A DNA stretch of 64,000 bases from Psococerastis gibbosa (taxonomy: Eukaryota > Arthropoda > Insecta > Psocodea > Psocidae). The DNA is taken from assembly GCA_963971405.1 (NCBI GenBank), contig OZ020492.1:3410001-3474000 (forward strand), given 5' to 3'. This document shows positions 23,201 through 34,182 of the stretch, one piece after another. Numbering within the stretch: position 1 is the first letter of the stretch; every line of letters starts with the position of its first letter. A program made the translations under genes and the position numbers. Under the pieces are notes generated by a model. That model was not told where the DNA came from, ran no database searches, and saw nothing but the letters and a program-made list of their open reading frames with translations.

Positions 23201-23379
23201 AACCGTCTCACCAGTCTACGATCAACCCCCCGCATCAGCATCCTGCTCAAGATAAACCTCAGGAGAAGGTCTCCTCACCACTTCCTGCCACTGACGTCGT
23301 GCCGACACCACCGACTCGCACCACTCGCTCAGGTCGTCACGTCCACGTTCCACGACATTTCTCCGACTTCCAGTCTTAG
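20116..23379 (+). CDS. pol: Pol of the CsRn1-clade Gypsy element
   Basis: 1087 codons. Protease motif LIDTGSD near residue 59 (about 20295); reverse transcriptase with [10 protein letters not shown] and YIDDVL (near 21207); RNase H with LVTDASD (near 21658); integrase with an HHCC zinc finger (HHPGIA...CVNC, about 22240-22350), then [15 protein letters not shown] and [11 protein letters not shown] as catalytic-core landmarks. The order protease-RT-RNase H-integrase places it in Ty3/Gypsy. No C-terminal chromodomain is recognised. Confidence 0.93.
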   Translation: MVFLPPNLWEEGQKVPAAMQISEKRRSQPVKAGPACATTHLLKTSHRLLITDPCTKIRYLIDTGSDICVFPRARLNLPLRRTQLELTAANGTIINTYGTTAQQLDLGLRRSFRWNFIIADVTQPIIGADFLAASNLLVDLQNSKLIDGTTHRKANLCQSPSKQPSVSTLTIPHSTPASLKVIIEEFSDLTRPRQPTDQVKHFTVHYIRTTDGPPVSARPRRLAPDKFIIAKKEFNNMIQTGVCRPSDSPWASPLHLVPKSDHSWRPCGDYRRLNARTIPDAYPVRHIADFSAELRGKTVFSKIDLVKAFTQIPVSNGDIPKTAINTPFGLFEFPFMTFGLRNAAQTFQRFMDNILRDLPWAYSYIDDVLVASSDKQEHESHLRQLFQRFREYGLVINPSKCTLGVGSISFLGYLVSAEGTQALPDRVKALTEYPLPKTFKDLRRFLGMINYYRRFLPNAANEQAPLNTLLSGDKVKGNATIPWTTKLTEAFSSCKHSLARITLLAHPDHTAPIALVTDASDTSIGATVQQRINDHWQPLAFFSQKLKENQRTWSAYDRELLAVHDAIRHFRYLLEARAFVVYTDHKPLTHAFQNPKTSCSPRQMRQMEFVSQFTTDIQYIAGQDNMAADAFSRIEAISTPVSPEQLSSAQKDDRELKELRSSRKTSLILVDVPIPGSDSVLTCDSSQDIQRPFVPKPLRRQLFEHLHSLHHPGIAASANLVAQRYIWPSIRKDCRAWARLCVNCQLSKIHRHTLTAIGTFTQPDRRFQHIHLDIVGPLPPSEGYTYLLTLVDRFTRWPEAAPMVNITAENVARTLISCWISRFGCPETITTDRGRQFESHLFADLARLCGFHHARTTSYHPASNGMVERMHRSLKASIMCHANDKWTEALPLVLLGMRATLKKDLQASPADLVYGEPLKLPGQMLTTPPSNQSPADTLISLRRKFDSLRPTRVKRHGAHQTFIPQDLAKATHVFVRQDHVRASLERPYAGPFPVLSRTDKTVTISSRGRAVTVSMDRVKPAYINASTDEPSHQSTINPPHQHPAQDKPQEKVSSPLPATDVVPTPPTRTTRSGRHVHVPRHFSDFQS

Positions 23380-23390
23380 GAGGGGGGTAA

Positions 23391-23777
23391 TGTGGGGACC
23401 ACTTAGTCCCACATGTGTAATAACCAGTCTGCTTCCAGCTTCACCTTTTTCCCTTTAGATGGCGCTGTTCACATTCAGATAATTCAATATTCCTCAATCT
23501 TCCTTTTACGTATTTATTTCTCTTATTCAATAATATCTTTAATCTACCCTCTGTGTCTCATCAGCTCCTTTAGCTGTGGACACAGAGTTGGTTTTTCTAT
23601 ATGGAAGCAGGCTGGATCAAATTCAATATTAATTGTAAGCATGTATCGTTCTCGTCTCACAGCTCATATTGTAACCACTGTGTGTTAAATTACTCTAACT
23701 TGAGTCGAAGCACTGCAATACAAACCAATTCAAGTCTACACTGCCTATTCAATTGCATCGTCCTTCAACAAGCTACA
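23391..23777 (+). repeat. 3' LTR of the Gypsy element
   Basis: 387 bp, preceded by the polypurine tract AGGAGGGGGG and followed by the AAGT target duplicate. Confidence 0.95.
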
Positions 23778-24073
23778 AAGTAAACGATTTTATAAAAAGT
23801 ATAAAGTGCTGGTAACGTTTGGTTGCAGATGTACAGAGAGAGATTTTTGTGGACTTGCAAGTAGATGATAGTTTTTCATAGGTGGCGCACGAGTCGCCAG
23901 TCACAGGTTAGGCGCCAATATTTAAATTGTGCCTATATTGGGCCTCGGCAGAATGATTGAAATAAAGTAAAGAAGTAAGAAGTAAATTTGAATAAATTAA
24001 ATAATAAAATAGAAATATTATCCTACAGATTCTACTTGAAATAAAATTAAAATAAGAAAATAGAAATATTATA

Positions 24074-27000
24074 TTACTGGCCCTGCATTGGTACCAGCTT
24101 TAGATTACGAATAGCTCGTCTAAGTAAATTGCCAGAGCACATGACGTCTACCACTCTTGTGGTACCCGAATGGTCCGGATAGAGTTTAGTAATTTTGCCT
24201 AGTGGCCAAGTGCCTGGGACTGTCCCCAATTTAGGCACCCAAACTAATTGTCCAACAGACACATTATGTGTCTCTCGGGGCCATTTCCGTTTCTGGATTA
24301 GGGTGTTCAGTACAGTGGTGTGCCATTGCCTCCAGAATGCTGATGTAATTGATCTGAGTCTATCCCATCGATTTTTATATGATTCGGTAGACTTGGTTTC
24401 ATTATTTGGGATAAAGTCTGGTGAGCTAAAAAATGGTCCACCTATTAGGAAGGAGGCCGGACAAAGAAGGTAATCCGAATCGTCTTCGATTTGGGTTAAA
24501 TATGGTCGTGAGTTTATTAATGCCTCAACTTTTGTAAATAAAGTAATGTATTCCTCGTAATATAGGTTATTTGTGATAATGTTATCAATTATCCTACGAG
24601 CAATTTTTATCATTTGCTCCCAAGATCCAAACCATGGACTGTATGCAGGAATATGTTTGAATGTGACTGATCTGGAAGCTAAAGATGATAAGATTTCATC
24701 TTTATTAGACGATAAAAATTTTGAGTACTCGGTAAGAGCTTTTCCCCCGGCCACTAAATTCCCACCATTATCTGTGCGGCACAGGGCAGGCAGTCCACGC
24801 CTGGAAGTAAAACGGTCGAAGGCGGCAAGGAAGTCTTTCATGGACATTGACATAATAGGTTCGAGATGAACCGCTCGCGAAAATTCGCAAACAAATAGTA
24901 GAACCCATAACTTAGAAGTTGGTGAGTTGCGGCGGGAAGTGAGTTTTACAGGGTAGCTGCCAAAAGCATCAATCCCTACAGTACCTCGAAAGGGGTAGGT
25001 TTGTTCTGTACGGAATACAGGTAGGTCGCCTTGAATAGGGCTTGGCCTAGCAGAAGACTTCTTTGCACATGGCACGCAATTAAAAATTAATTTCTTCATG
25101 AGAACGCGACTTGAAATAATATAGAACTTTTGACGAAGTAGATGCAGACTTACGGAAGTTCCTAAATGAGCAGCACGTGCATGGTAAAGTCTACAGAGAA
25201 GAGTAGATAAGTTACATTTTTTTGGTAGTAGTATAGGGTGCTTTGCTGAATAAGGTATATTTGACAAGGTCAATCTTCCACCGACTCGCAGGACATTTTC
25301 GCCGTCTAGGAAGGGGGAAAGGGGAAGAAGGTGTTTTGAGGGAGGTTGTTGTTTCGTAATACGCTTGATTTCATCTTGAAATGAAATAGCTTGTTGGGCT
25401 TTAACAATGCAGATAATAGCGTTTTCGAGTTCTTGTACACTAAGCGGTGTGACAATTCTTTCATTGGGTTTTTTCTTGCAATTTGCTAAAAAACGTAGAA
25501 TGTATGCTACAGTTCTCTGAAGTATCGTAAAAGACGAACATTTAATTGTAAGTTGTACGATAGGATGCACAACACTTTCATCGTTAGTGAACAGGGTAGG
25601 CTGTAAAGGTTTATCAATTATTTTTATAGGATAGAAATTTTTAGATGACGGAGGCGGAAAATTCTGCCTAAGCAGTTCGGGTCCCTGAAACCACAGAGTA
25701 TTGTTTTGCAAAGCTTCAGGTTCGAGTCCCCTAGTTGCGGCATCTGCTGGATTTTCTTTTGATTGACAATGATGGAAAAAAGTAGGAAATCTAGCAGTGA
25801 GCTCATGGATAGCAGAAATTCTGTTGGCTTCGAATACTTTGAGGCGGTAAACTGGAATTTTTAAGTAATTAAGAGCAATCATAGAATCCGAAAAAATATA
25901 AGTACCTTGGATATTATACGGTAAGTTCCCAGCATGAAACCAGTTAGCGAAACGGGCAGCTAATTCTATAGCTGAAATCTCTAATTGTGGAATAGTGCGC
26001 CTAATTCGTTTAGACGAAAGTTTACTTTTTGCAGCGAGCAGTGTACTTTTATATTGCCCTGCATCATTTTTACATACAAGATAAGCTACGCACGCCCAAC
26101 CCATTTGGGAGGCATCTCCAAAAATGGTAAGATATTGAGCGGCATCAGGTATAGCAGCATATCGAATTATTTCTATATTCGACAGAAGGGTCATTTGATT
26201 TGTAAATGACGACCATTTATTGGCTAAATCGGTTGGTAAGTTTGAATCCCAATCAGTAGAGGTAGGATTATACCATAATAACTGAACAAAATGTTTAAGC
26301 CAGAAGGTACAAGGGTTTAATAGTCCTAGACTATCATAAAATCTAGCTAGGTAGCTAGTGCAGGAGCGGCGAGTAATAGGGCCTGTAAATGGTTCTATTT
26401 TAAATTTAAATTTATCAGTTGTAGGATCCCAATGTAATCCAAGTATTGGAATTGATTGCGATAATTGTACCATAGAATTGGCTTCAGGGTTGAGGTTTTT
26501 GAGTACCTCAGGGTGAGATGACAAAAATTTCCCAAGTTGGAAATTTCCTTTTTTCAGCAAATCTATTAGTTGATCAATGGCTGCTTGAGCATCGTGGTAT
26601 TGTATACTAAAAAAACAATCATCAATGAATCGACAGTATTTTAAAATAGTGGCAGCAAGGGGTAGCAGGGCTTCATTTTCCGTAATTAATTGTTGGACAC
26701 ATCGTAAAGCTAAGTATGGGCTACTGGTGAGACCATAACATAAATGTTGAATTTTACATTCTGTTATTTTTCCGGAGGCTGATACTGTACCAAATTTGTC
26801 CAATCTGGTAAAAATGTGAATTTTTTCAGCATCTTCGGGGTCTAGTTGTACTGATCTGTAGAAATTATCAATATCGCATGAGATGCACACGGGAAATGCA
26901 CGGGCAGCTGTAATTACGTAGTTAATGTCCCTCTGAAGCTTGGGACCGGACATCAATAAATCGTTAAAACTAGTTTGGTTATGTTTTGCCTTAACAGTTG

Positions 27001-29326
27001 GGTCAAAAACAATTTTCGATTTTCCAGAAGATTTTTTAATCACAATGTGCTGATTAAATATATAAGGATTAGCTATTTCAGATTTGGCAATGTGGCTTCT
27101 GTTAAAAAAGTCTTGCATGGTGTTAATATAGCTATCATAAGAACCGGCTGTTTTTTGCAGTCTTCTTTCGAGTCTTAAAAAGCTAGCATAAGCTATATTT
27201 TTGGTGGAACCAAAATTAGAAACAGGATGACGAAATGGCAATTTTACAATAAAACTCCCATTAATAGGGTCACGTTGATGTGATGAAATAAATTGTTCTT
27301 CCATTGCTAAGAATTCTGGGTCAATTATTTCATTTTTTTGTTCAGTATGGATTGATTCCCTTTCAAATAAATCTTTCATTTCGTCACAAATATTTCTTGA
27401 ATTATTTTCATTGTTAACAAAATTTGTTGTTGCAAAGAGAACGCTGGGGTGTGCCACGGGTATTTTCCCCATAATAATGTAACCAAAATCAGAATGGATG
27501 GGTTTTGGCCAATGTAAATTCGACTTATGGTATGTAGTACCATAATTATTAATAGGGTACGCAAGAATATCCATTACAGTAGACACTCCTAATAGAATTT
27601 CTATATTTTTATTGTCAAACGGCAGTGGGTCGGCCAATGAAAGTTTAGACAGAGTCTCCGCAAATTCTGATTGAACAGGGATAGAGGGAATTTCATGGGA
27701 TATCGACGGGATAACCTCAGGATACAGGTTAATCTTTTTATTATGATCAAATCTTGACACTATGGTGATACTTACAGATCCAAGACTTTGCAGCGTTAGG
27801 TTAGATATTCCAGATAGTTGGGACTTATTTTTGGACGGTTGAAGGCCTAATTTTCGAGCAGCATTGGCGGAAATCAAATCCAATGTACTTCCTGAATCCA
27901 GGACACAAAGTACATTGTGACAGAAGCCAGCTTTGTCTTTAACAAAGACAGTAAGCGTTCCAAGCCTAGTGGCATAGGAGGCAGCAGGTTTAGCAGGTTC
28001 AAAGCAAGTCATTACTTTTTCATGATCATTTTTGCTCTGTTTGGTAGGGGCTTCGTAGCGAGAACGCCATTGGGGGCAGGTTAATGAGTTATGAATGGCT
28101 GACTTGCAGTAGAAGCATTTGCGCTCACTCGTGCAATCAGGTGTTGCATGCTTCAGGGAGAGGCAGGAATTGCAGCGTTTAGTAGTAGAAACCCATGTGA
28201 CACGTTGGTCCAGTGGTAGTTGCAGAAAAGAAGCACATTTGCTAATTTTGTGAGATGAGGAGCTGCAATAGGCACAATTTTGCTGAAATTGGGCTTTATG
28301 CTGAGTAAATTGCTGAAATTGAGTTTTAGGCTGAGTAACATGCCAAGTTTTCTCTTTGGGTTGACTTTTTGTAGAATAATGTTGAGAATTATTTTCAACT
28401 ATTGGCTTTTCAACAGCGAGGAGCTCATGTGTATTTACCTGCTTTGTTACAAAGTTAATCAGGTCTTGAAATTGAGGAATAACTCCTGCGGGATTGCTCT
28501 GTTCAAATAACTTGCGGGTTAACGGGTCCAAGTTCTTGGAGGATAATGTAAGCAGTAAAAAATCAGATAAATCTGGAATAGAATTTAAACCTTTCAGTGC
28601 ATTCACGTAATCATTATGAATTTTCAAAAATTGTTTCAATGTATCAGCTGTTGCCCTTTTGGCTGGGACAAAATTAAATAATTCATTTGTATATGCAGTT
28701 GCCACAGTTCGTGGACATTCATAACGATTCTTTAATGCTGAAATAGCACTCATATAGCCTTTATCAGTGAGTGGGAAACTGCCTATTAGTGCGAGGGCGT
28801 CACCGGCTAGGGAAGATTGAAGGTAGAAAAATTTTTCAGCACCTGTAAGCGATGCATGAGTGTCGTAGACTGCATTAAAAAGTTTCATGAAACGAGGAAA
28901 ATCCTTGATGTCACCAGAAAATGGTGGTACCTGGATTTGCGGTAGGCGGACACTTGAACCAGAAGGTTGCGGGTTTGCGGGAGGCAGATTCGCTTGCTGG
29001 ATGCTAGCTGCTGATTTCGTAGCATCTAGGGCTTCATAATAACGGACGTTGATTGATTCTATCATTTCGTCGAATTTTTTGACTGTGGCTGAAATGTCTT
29101 TTTGGAGCTTGGGGTCATTAATTTCTTGGTTTACAGCACGTATGTCATCCTCTAGTTTGGATAATTCGGCGCGGAGAGTGACACACAACTGTACTTTGGA
29201 CCACAACAGAGAGACTTTATTTTTTGAATAAGAAATGACCGAATCGCGGACATAGGTAGTCCTAGTATACAGAGACTCCAGCTTGTCCACTAGTAATGCT
29301 AATTTATTCGCTGGATTATTACTCAT
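24074..29326 (-). CDS. BEL/Pao Gag-Pol polyprotein
   Basis: A single minus-strand frame of about 1750 codons. I take the methionine at 29326 (MSNNPANKLALLVDKLESL) as start, since 16 codons upstream to 29374 are unlike Gag. Domains in order: Gag with DUF1759-like helices; three zinc knuckles around 28280-28050; aspartic protease VLDSGSTLDLIS (about 27900); reverse transcriptase with DIDNFYRSVQL and FIDDCFFS (about 26620); RNase H with TIFGDASQMGW (about 26110); integrase with an HHCC finger (about 25150-25070), GIDAFGSYPVK (about 24970), DNGGN and WEQMIKIARRI; and a C-terminal VPKLGTVPGTWPLGKI segment typical of Pao-type integrases. All domain landmarks expected for the family are present in one frame. 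Confidence 0.93.
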   Translation of the reverse strand: MSNNPANKLALLVDKLESLYTRTTYVRDSVISYSKNKVSLLWSKVQLCVTLRAELSKLEDDIRAVNQEINDPKLQKDISATVKKFDEMIESINVRYYEALDATKSAASIQQANLPPANPQPSGSSVRLPQIQVPPFSGDIKDFPRFMKLFNAVYDTHASLTGAEKFFYLQSSLAGDALALIGSFPLTDKGYMSAISALKNRYECPRTVATAYTNELFNFVPAKRATADTLKQFLKIHNDYVNALKGLNSIPDLSDFLLLTLSSKNLDPLTRKLFEQSNPAGVIPQFQDLINFVTKQVNTHELLAVEKPIVENNSQHYSTKSQPKEKTWHVTQPKTQFQQFTQHKAQFQQNCAYCSSSSHKISKCASFLQLPLDQRVTWVSTTKRCNSCLSLKHATPDCTSERKCFYCKSAIHNSLTCPQWRSRYEAPTKQSKNDHEKVMTCFEPAKPAASYATRLGTLTVFVKDKAGFCHNVLCVLDSGSTLDLISANAARKLGLQPSKNKSQLSGISNLTLQSLGSVSITIVSRFDHNKKINLYPEVIPSISHEIPSIPVQSEFAETLSKLSLADPLPFDNKNIEILLGVSTVMDILAYPINNYGTTYHKSNLHWPKPIHSDFGYIIMGKIPVAHPSVLFATTNFVNNENNSRNICDEMKDLFERESIHTEQKNEIIDPEFLAMEEQFISSHQRDPINGSFIVKLPFRHPVSNFGSTKNIAYASFLRLERRLQKTAGSYDSYINTMQDFFNRSHIAKSEIANPYIFNQHIVIKKSSGKSKIVFDPTVKAKHNQTSFNDLLMSGPKLQRDINYVITAARAFPVCISCDIDNFYRSVQLDPEDAEKIHIFTRLDKFGTVSASGKITECKIQHLCYGLTSSPYLALRCVQQLITENEALLPLAATILKYCRFIDDCFFSIQYHDAQAAIDQLIDLLKKGNFQLGKFLSSHPEVLKNLNPEANSMVQLSQSIPILGLHWDPTTDKFKFKIEPFTGPITRRSCTSYLARFYDSLGLLNPCTFWLKHFVQLLWYNPTSTDWDSNLPTDLANKWSSFTNQMTLLSNIEIIRYAAIPDAAQYLTIFGDASQMGWACVAYLVCKNDAGQYKSTLLAAKSKLSSKRIRRTIPQLEISAIELAARFANWFHAGNLPYNIQGTYIFSDSMIALNYLKIPVYRLKVFEANRISAIHELTARFPTFFHHCQSKENPADAATRGLEPEALQNNTLWFQGPELLRQNFPPPSSKNFYPIKIIDKPLQPTLFTNDESVVHPIVQLTIKCSSFTILQRTVAYILRFLANCKKKPNERIVTPLSVQELENAIICIVKAQQAISFQDEIKRITKQQPPSKHLLPLSPFLDGENVLRVGGRLTLSNIPYSAKHPILLPKKCNLSTLLCRLYHARAAHLGTSVSLHLLRQKFYIISSRVLMKKLIFNCVPCAKKSSARPSPIQGDLPVFRTEQTYPFRGTVGIDAFGSYPVKLTSRRNSPTSKLWVLLFVCEFSRAVHLEPIMSMSMKDFLAAFDRFTSRRGLPALCRTDNGGNLVAGGKALTEYSKFLSSNKDEILSSLASRSVTFKHIPAYSPWFGSWEQMIKIARRIIDNIITNNLYYEEYITLFTKVEALINSRPYLTQIEDDSDYLLCPASFLIGGPFFSSPDFIPNNETKSTESYKNRWDRLRSITSAFWRQWHTTVLNTLIQKRKWPRETHNVSVGQLVWVPKLGTVPGTWPLGKITKLYPDHSGTTRVVDVMCSGNLLRRAIRNLKLVPMQGQ

Positions 29327-29625
29327 GGTAGGTAGATTTCTATTTTCTCTAAATATATAAATATAAAGATACAAAAAGAGAAATTAAATATCAGAGAAAA
29401 AAAAAGAATAATAAATAGGTTATAGTTAATAATTTATAACAGTAATAATGACTGATTGGCAAATGAGTAGCAAAGCAGTAACTTGGTATACCGTGTGACG
29501 ACAAGCACGGACAGGAATTGAGTACGTCTTAATAGAGCGATTTTTCATTATGAAAATAAAATTATACGAAGAAGAAAGGGGTTAAATTAGGACTGTAAAT
29601 AGGGGTTTTTTGACGAAGGACCAGA

Positions 29626-29958
29626 TAGATAATTAATTAGTATACTTAGGGTTGTTTTACTTACTGATATTAGTTGTTTTCTTACTTGTGGTGGTTTTCA
29701 ACCTTTCCCGAGCTCGGTATGGAAGATCACCTTTCTTGATATAGATTCTTGCATCTAAATTAGCTATGCAGAAGCAGTTGAGGATTAAATACTATGATAA
29801 AAGTAAACGATTTTATAAAAAGTATAAAGTGCTGGTAACGTTTGGTTGCAGATGTACAGAGAGAGATTTTTGTGGACTTGCAAGTAGATGATAGTTTTTC
29901 ATAGGTGGCGCACGAGTCGCCAGTCACAGGTTAGGCGCCAATATTTAAATTGTGCCTA
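29626..29958 (-). repeat. 5' LTR of the BEL/Pao element (uninterrupted)
   Basis: 333 bp on the right side of the minus-strand element. It contains the intact AAAAGTAAACG site into which the Gypsy element inserted in the other LTR. Confidence 0.93.
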
Positions 29959-29963
29959 GTGTT

Positions 29964-32084
29964 ATACAACCCAACTCTAAGTATGTCATTGTATTGTAGG
30001 ATCAATTATGGGACCAAGCTAGTGTTTAAAATATGGCGGGACTACAATCGAAAACAAGGTTTGCATTTTACCGAATTCCCATAATTGGTTTTATAATACT
30101 TTCTCAGCATACATCCCATATATCAAATTATTAACTAATTCTTCGGGTTTCACCTGTGGTAAGTTGGATTATTTCACCTGAGTTGTTGTCCATGATCTTT
30201 GGCTTTGGTAACGGTTAGAGGAGAAGTTTCAAGAACTTTCTAATTTTCGTTGGAAAAGGTATGTCCATTAGGCTGGTAATATATTGTCCATAATTTATTG
30301 CCAGGATAACTGCTGCAACAAAATTTAATAGATTGGTTAGAGCCCAGAATTAGTGAGACTAAAGTATTAACAGCGTACGTAGAGTTAGGCCTACTCACAT
30401 GATTCGACAGGTGGTGAATTCGTATCATGCAAGTTGCATTTGATGAATAATGGTTAATTGTTGGTCAGGTCAGAATAGATTCGACTTTCGAGAAACTGCG
30501 TGATCGTATAGCCATGACGGACATGAATTAAAGGAGGGATGAACTAAACGGCATTCAACCCTCGGGGTCGCGGTGAGAGGCGCGATGTCTACTCCTATAA
30601 GTGTACCAACGTCAACACAACCTGGTCCACAACAATAACACAAATACGTAAGCCTACTCCTTCAAGAAGATGCAGTCAGTCTTCCTCCTATCTATCACAT
30701 TCTGCTAAATAAAGTTAAGAAACGGTTAAAACCAGTCCACGTTACTATCGAGGTTGTAGTGCGTAAATAAAGATTTAGGCCTAACTAGCGGAGATGCCTG
30801 TCGGCTATCCTACCAAACTGTACGATGCATTTGCAGCCTGAGTGGCACTCCTCAGGTGCAGCACTCACTGACCACCGTATTCAGAGACATTATACTTAAT
30901 GAAGTACTGAGGTGGCGCTTTATAAATATTTACTTCCACTGTCTGAAATATTTTGTTGCGTTTGGTTAAGCCGCAGGCATGTTTGTTATAAAAGTTTACT
31001 TACCGATTTTCCTCTGGTCAAGGTTGTACATTTAATTAGTGCTGTAAAAGGTAATCAGCAACTCTGACTGTCTGTATACTAAATCTGTAATTAAGTTGCG
31101 GAGTCTCCTTTTAGTAAAGATTAGAATATAATTGTATTTTTTAAATTAGGGGTCAATAAGTCAGCTGGTAAAGTGGTAAATAAACCTTGCAACCTTGCTC
31201 CTCGCTTCTCATTGGCCATTGGCTAGTTGAGAAGGTCATGGCAGCGCGGCAACATAATCTCTGAATTTAAACTGTTGAGCGGGAAAATTTGTTACGCTAT
31301 TAGTTTACTATTTTGTAAATTCAGTTTTATTGAACTTTGTTTATTCTCTTTAAATTTGTGGCAAGCGTTAATATTTACATAATTATAATTGAATAAGGTA
31401 CCGAGAATTAGTATATTTTGTTTCCAGTTCCCTGAGATTTAGAGTGAGTCTCATAACGGGGTTGTCGAGGGAAGCCCTGCAGGCTGCAGCATAGACTGAG
31501 TAGCTGGGTAATTTTTAACATCCGTTGCAGAGCTTTTCCCGAAAACTGAGGTTCGGGTTTCTGACCGAAACCCCTGGCATACAGCTATCATAAATAGACT
31601 CATTGCAGTATGTATGTTGATATGTACCGTACCCCACATGCCGATGGTCATAAGAGGGCCTACATGCACAAAACAAAATAACTAAATTATATACACATAC
31701 AAATTGTATTCACGAATTAATTGTTAACTATATTATTATATTTAAAAGGTTCAGTCGAAGGCGGCTTTTAGCACATAGAAATAACCGCCCCCCCCCCCCT
31801 CCTCTCTGACGTGGACGGTGTGTGGTATAGCCGGCTTATCTTGAATTGACAGCAGAAAAATGACAGCAAACCGCAGCAGTTCCCCAAAACAACAGCGTGA
31901 CGGCACCGATGCTGTCAACTGCGTGGCCTACAACGGGGAGTTGAAAATGGACTTGGTTCTGCAAAGCTATTCATTTTACCCTGGTGGTAGCATTCATTGG
32001 CAGTAATTCTCATGTGCAATGTGATATGAGCGCCTCCCTGCAAAGAGATACACAGATAAATTAAAGAACGGGTACGAATGAACC
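29964..32084. other. spacer between BEL/Pao and unit B, no gene recognised
   Basis: AT-rich, with scattered short frames lacking family resemblance (for example minus 30240-30428 and 31451-31669). A C-homopolymer of about a dozen bases lies near 31788-31800. No RNA gene or structured repeat identified. Confidence 0.4.
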
Positions 32085-32480
32085 CGTACATGTTTTCCTA
32101 TTCATCAATTACGTCAGGTACCGCAATAGTTCCGTGGTTAAATAACGGCTGCTTATAGATTTGTTCTGTCCTAAACACTGGCTGTATCCATGGGAAAATT
32201 GTGTTGTAGAGAATGGGCCGGCCAATAATATAATATTACACAATAATAACGGTATGGCATGCAATGCATCGGGGGTTTGGGTTATCAATATTATTCCCTT
32301 ATAAATTCTGAAGTTAAAAGAATGCTACCTCAGAAAACTTATTTTTCAATTTTTCATGAAAATTTAGCGTTGACTGGTTTTTTACCCTCTGAATCCAGCA
32401 AAGGGGATGCGACCTTGTGGGGTTTGTTAGAATTAATAAGTATATATTGGAAGGCAATAAACAGCTCATGTGGTGATGGT
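32085..32480 (+). repeat. dispersed non-coding repeat, copy 2 of 4 (truncated)
   Basis: Starts with GAACGGGTACGAATGAACCC and GTACATG, then matches 60330-60450 around ATGAAAATTTAG...TTTTTTACCC...GGGGATGCGACC. It ends before the element's terminal segment. Confidence 0.5.
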
Positions 32481-32669
32481 GTGGCATGTACCTACACAAC
32501 AGCAATGATTTGAGCTTATTGGAGAAGGACTGATTGATGTGCTACCTGACGATAATCAAACTAAGCTGGCCTCATTGCAACTGAATGATAGCTATGGCGT
32601 AGGTCGTGGTAAATACAGTATAGCAGTGACACACTGGATTAATCAGACAGTGATTGTAGCTAGGGTTGC

Positions 32670-32858
32670 CAGGTGTTCGGTTTTTCACCGGACAGACCGG
32701 TTTTTCGTACCTTTGTCCGGTGAAAAAATAAATGCATGACCGAGCAATGCCTTGTTCGGTTTCGCTCGAGGGTGCCAAAATGTTTTTTTTTTCTGGAGGA
32801 TAGAACAAAATAAATTTAAAAAGTTTTTATGTTTCGTATGGTTCTGGCAACCCTAATT
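32670..32858. mobile_element. short TIR element, possibly hAT-like MITE
   Basis: Inverted ends TAGGGTTGCCAG (about 32671) and CTGGCAACCCTA (about 32857) enclose about 190 bp with no coding capacity. AGGGTTGCCA-type ends are common in hAT elements. No perfect target duplication is visible. Confidence 0.5.
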
Positions 32859-33162
32859 GTCACTTCGACTTGTTAACATGAGGATACATGCAGTTGATGA
32901 ATGAGCACCGCCAGACAGATACGTTGTTGATTACGTTTATTATTATTATATTTTACACTGACTAGCCTAGACCCAACATAAAATGTCAATAACTGCTTAG
33001 TTTCAGTGTGCAACACTACACTATGTCAAAGGATATACTCAACCGTCATTGCCTCCAACATGGTAAACTTGCCCCTGGCCGATGTTAATAGCTCATCTTG
33101 TAACAAAGAAGTTTAGGCTAGCACTGGCACAGAAATTTAGGAAGGAAAGAATGCAGCACCTA

Positions 33163-33312
33163 AGGCGGTGTTTGCACATACGTCAATCGTCAATGAGAAA
33201 TAGCCTATGGTTTTGACGTAGTAGCAGAATTTTTAGTATGTCTTTAATGTCTGCTAAACCTTCAATTTCACATTTCTCATTGACGATTGACGTATGTAGA
33301 AGCACCGCCTAA
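33163..33312. mobile_element. palindromic MITE, PIF/Harbinger-like ends
   Basis: About 150 bp. TAAGGCGGTG and TACGTCAATCGTCAATGAGA near the left are mirrored by TCTCATTGACGATTGACGTA and CACCGCCTAAGG at the right. TAA on both sides is consistent with the 3-bp TWA duplication of PIF/Harbinger elements. The ends resemble the larger MITE at 56845-57214. Confidence 0.65.
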
Positions 33313-34182
33313 GGCAATAGACAATCAATGATCTGAAGTTGGAGATCCTAAATAAGCCCGAGGCGCTTCTGTGTTTCAACAAGAACAACAACATAATTAC
33401 CATGATTGACCATCCAAACTTTTCTCCAATGTAAATCGTTTCTCTGCCGAGTAGACATTCCTACGCTAGGTTGCACATTCTTGATTCTTTACCCCTTTCA
33501 TTGGAATTCCAACAGTCTATAACAGGATTATCGCCAATAATTACGACGGAGAATTTGAATAATACCTTGCAGATCTCATATATAAGATAGAATAAATAAA
33601 TTATCGAAAATTGTTTAGCTTGTGTTCTGTTTCTGAATGTTATTATTATTATTATTACTCCATTTCTAATTTCCTAAATAATAATTTACATTATTACTAT
33701 ATTAGAAGTTCTTTGTTTACACCATCACTCATCAGCCAATCAGCCATAGTTGATAGTTTTACTGATTTATCTAAGGTAAGTAAGGTTTTACTATGTCTAT
33801 TTTGATTTTTGTCTATGGCATGCGTCATTGCGTCGCGTCGCGTATTTTATATAAATCCGTGGTCGCGTCAGGTGTCAAGCAGTGTGGACAACGAAATGGA
33901 AAAATTATAAATTTTTAAAAAAGTATAAAAACTTTTGCAGGTAAAATAATAAATGGTCATTTTCCATAATAATTTTATTCGAATTCTTTAAGTTGTTATA
34001 ACAATATAAAACTATATAACTTCTTAGTTTATATAGAAAAATGTCAAAAATAAGATAAGTAGGTTGGTACCAATGGACTTGTTTCTTGTTTACGACTTTG
34101 ACTTTACGGCATTTATTTGCGGCATTATCACTTTTGGTTGTAAATTGTTGTATTAGAAAACAATTAATAAAATTTACTTGCA
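33313..34182. promoter_or_regulatory. upstream region of MRG15-like copy B
   Basis: The last about 80 bp (GGCATTATCA to TACTTGCAATG) match the DNA immediately 5' of copy A exon 1 (about 5890-5962), marking the 5' edge of the duplication. A TATA-like TATATAAA at about 33850 could be a promoter element; this is inference. ATT-rich microsatellite at about 33642-33660. Confidence 0.4.

Larger units (their letters stand above)
18478..23777 (+). mobile_element. Ty3/Gypsy LTR retrotransposon of the CsRn1 clade, whole and young, inserted in a BEL/Pao LTR
   Basis: 387-bp LTRs at 18478-18864 and 23391-23777, by eye identical, beginning TG and ending CA. The target duplication is AAGT (18474-18477 and 23778-23781), and the uninterrupted BEL/Pao LTR at 29626-29958 shows the empty site. 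The primer-binding site TGGTGACCC directly after the 5' LTR suggests tRNA-Trp priming, as known for CsRn1-type elements. A polypurine run precedes the 3' LTR. Parts are gag (19331-20206) and pol (20116-23379: protease, reverse transcriptase, RNase H, integrase); no envelope gene. It looks whole and is the youngest insertion dated here. Confidence 0.94.
18299..29958 (-). mobile_element. BEL/Pao LTR retrotransposon, whole and young, split by a nested Gypsy element
   Basis: Minus-strand element of about 6.36 kb once the nested insertion is discounted. The 333-bp LTRs are 29626-29958 (5' LTR) and 18299-18477 plus 23782-23935 (3' LTR, interrupted). By eye the LTRs show no differences. A 5-bp target duplication GTGTT flanks the element (18294-18298 and 29959-29963), the size expected for BEL/Pao. 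A candidate primer-binding site, TGGTCCTTCGTCA on the minus strand, abuts the 5' LTR. One long open frame fills the interior. It appears whole, and very recent from LTR identity. Confidence 0.92.

Noticed and set aside
32259-32513. 84-codon open frame
   Set aside because: Falls inside the dispersed non-coding repeat, and the other copies do not keep it open.
33842-33860. TATA box for MRG15-like copy B
   Set aside because: Kept only as a weak remark: the sequence fits, but unit A shows no equivalent element and AT-rich DNA gives many such matches.
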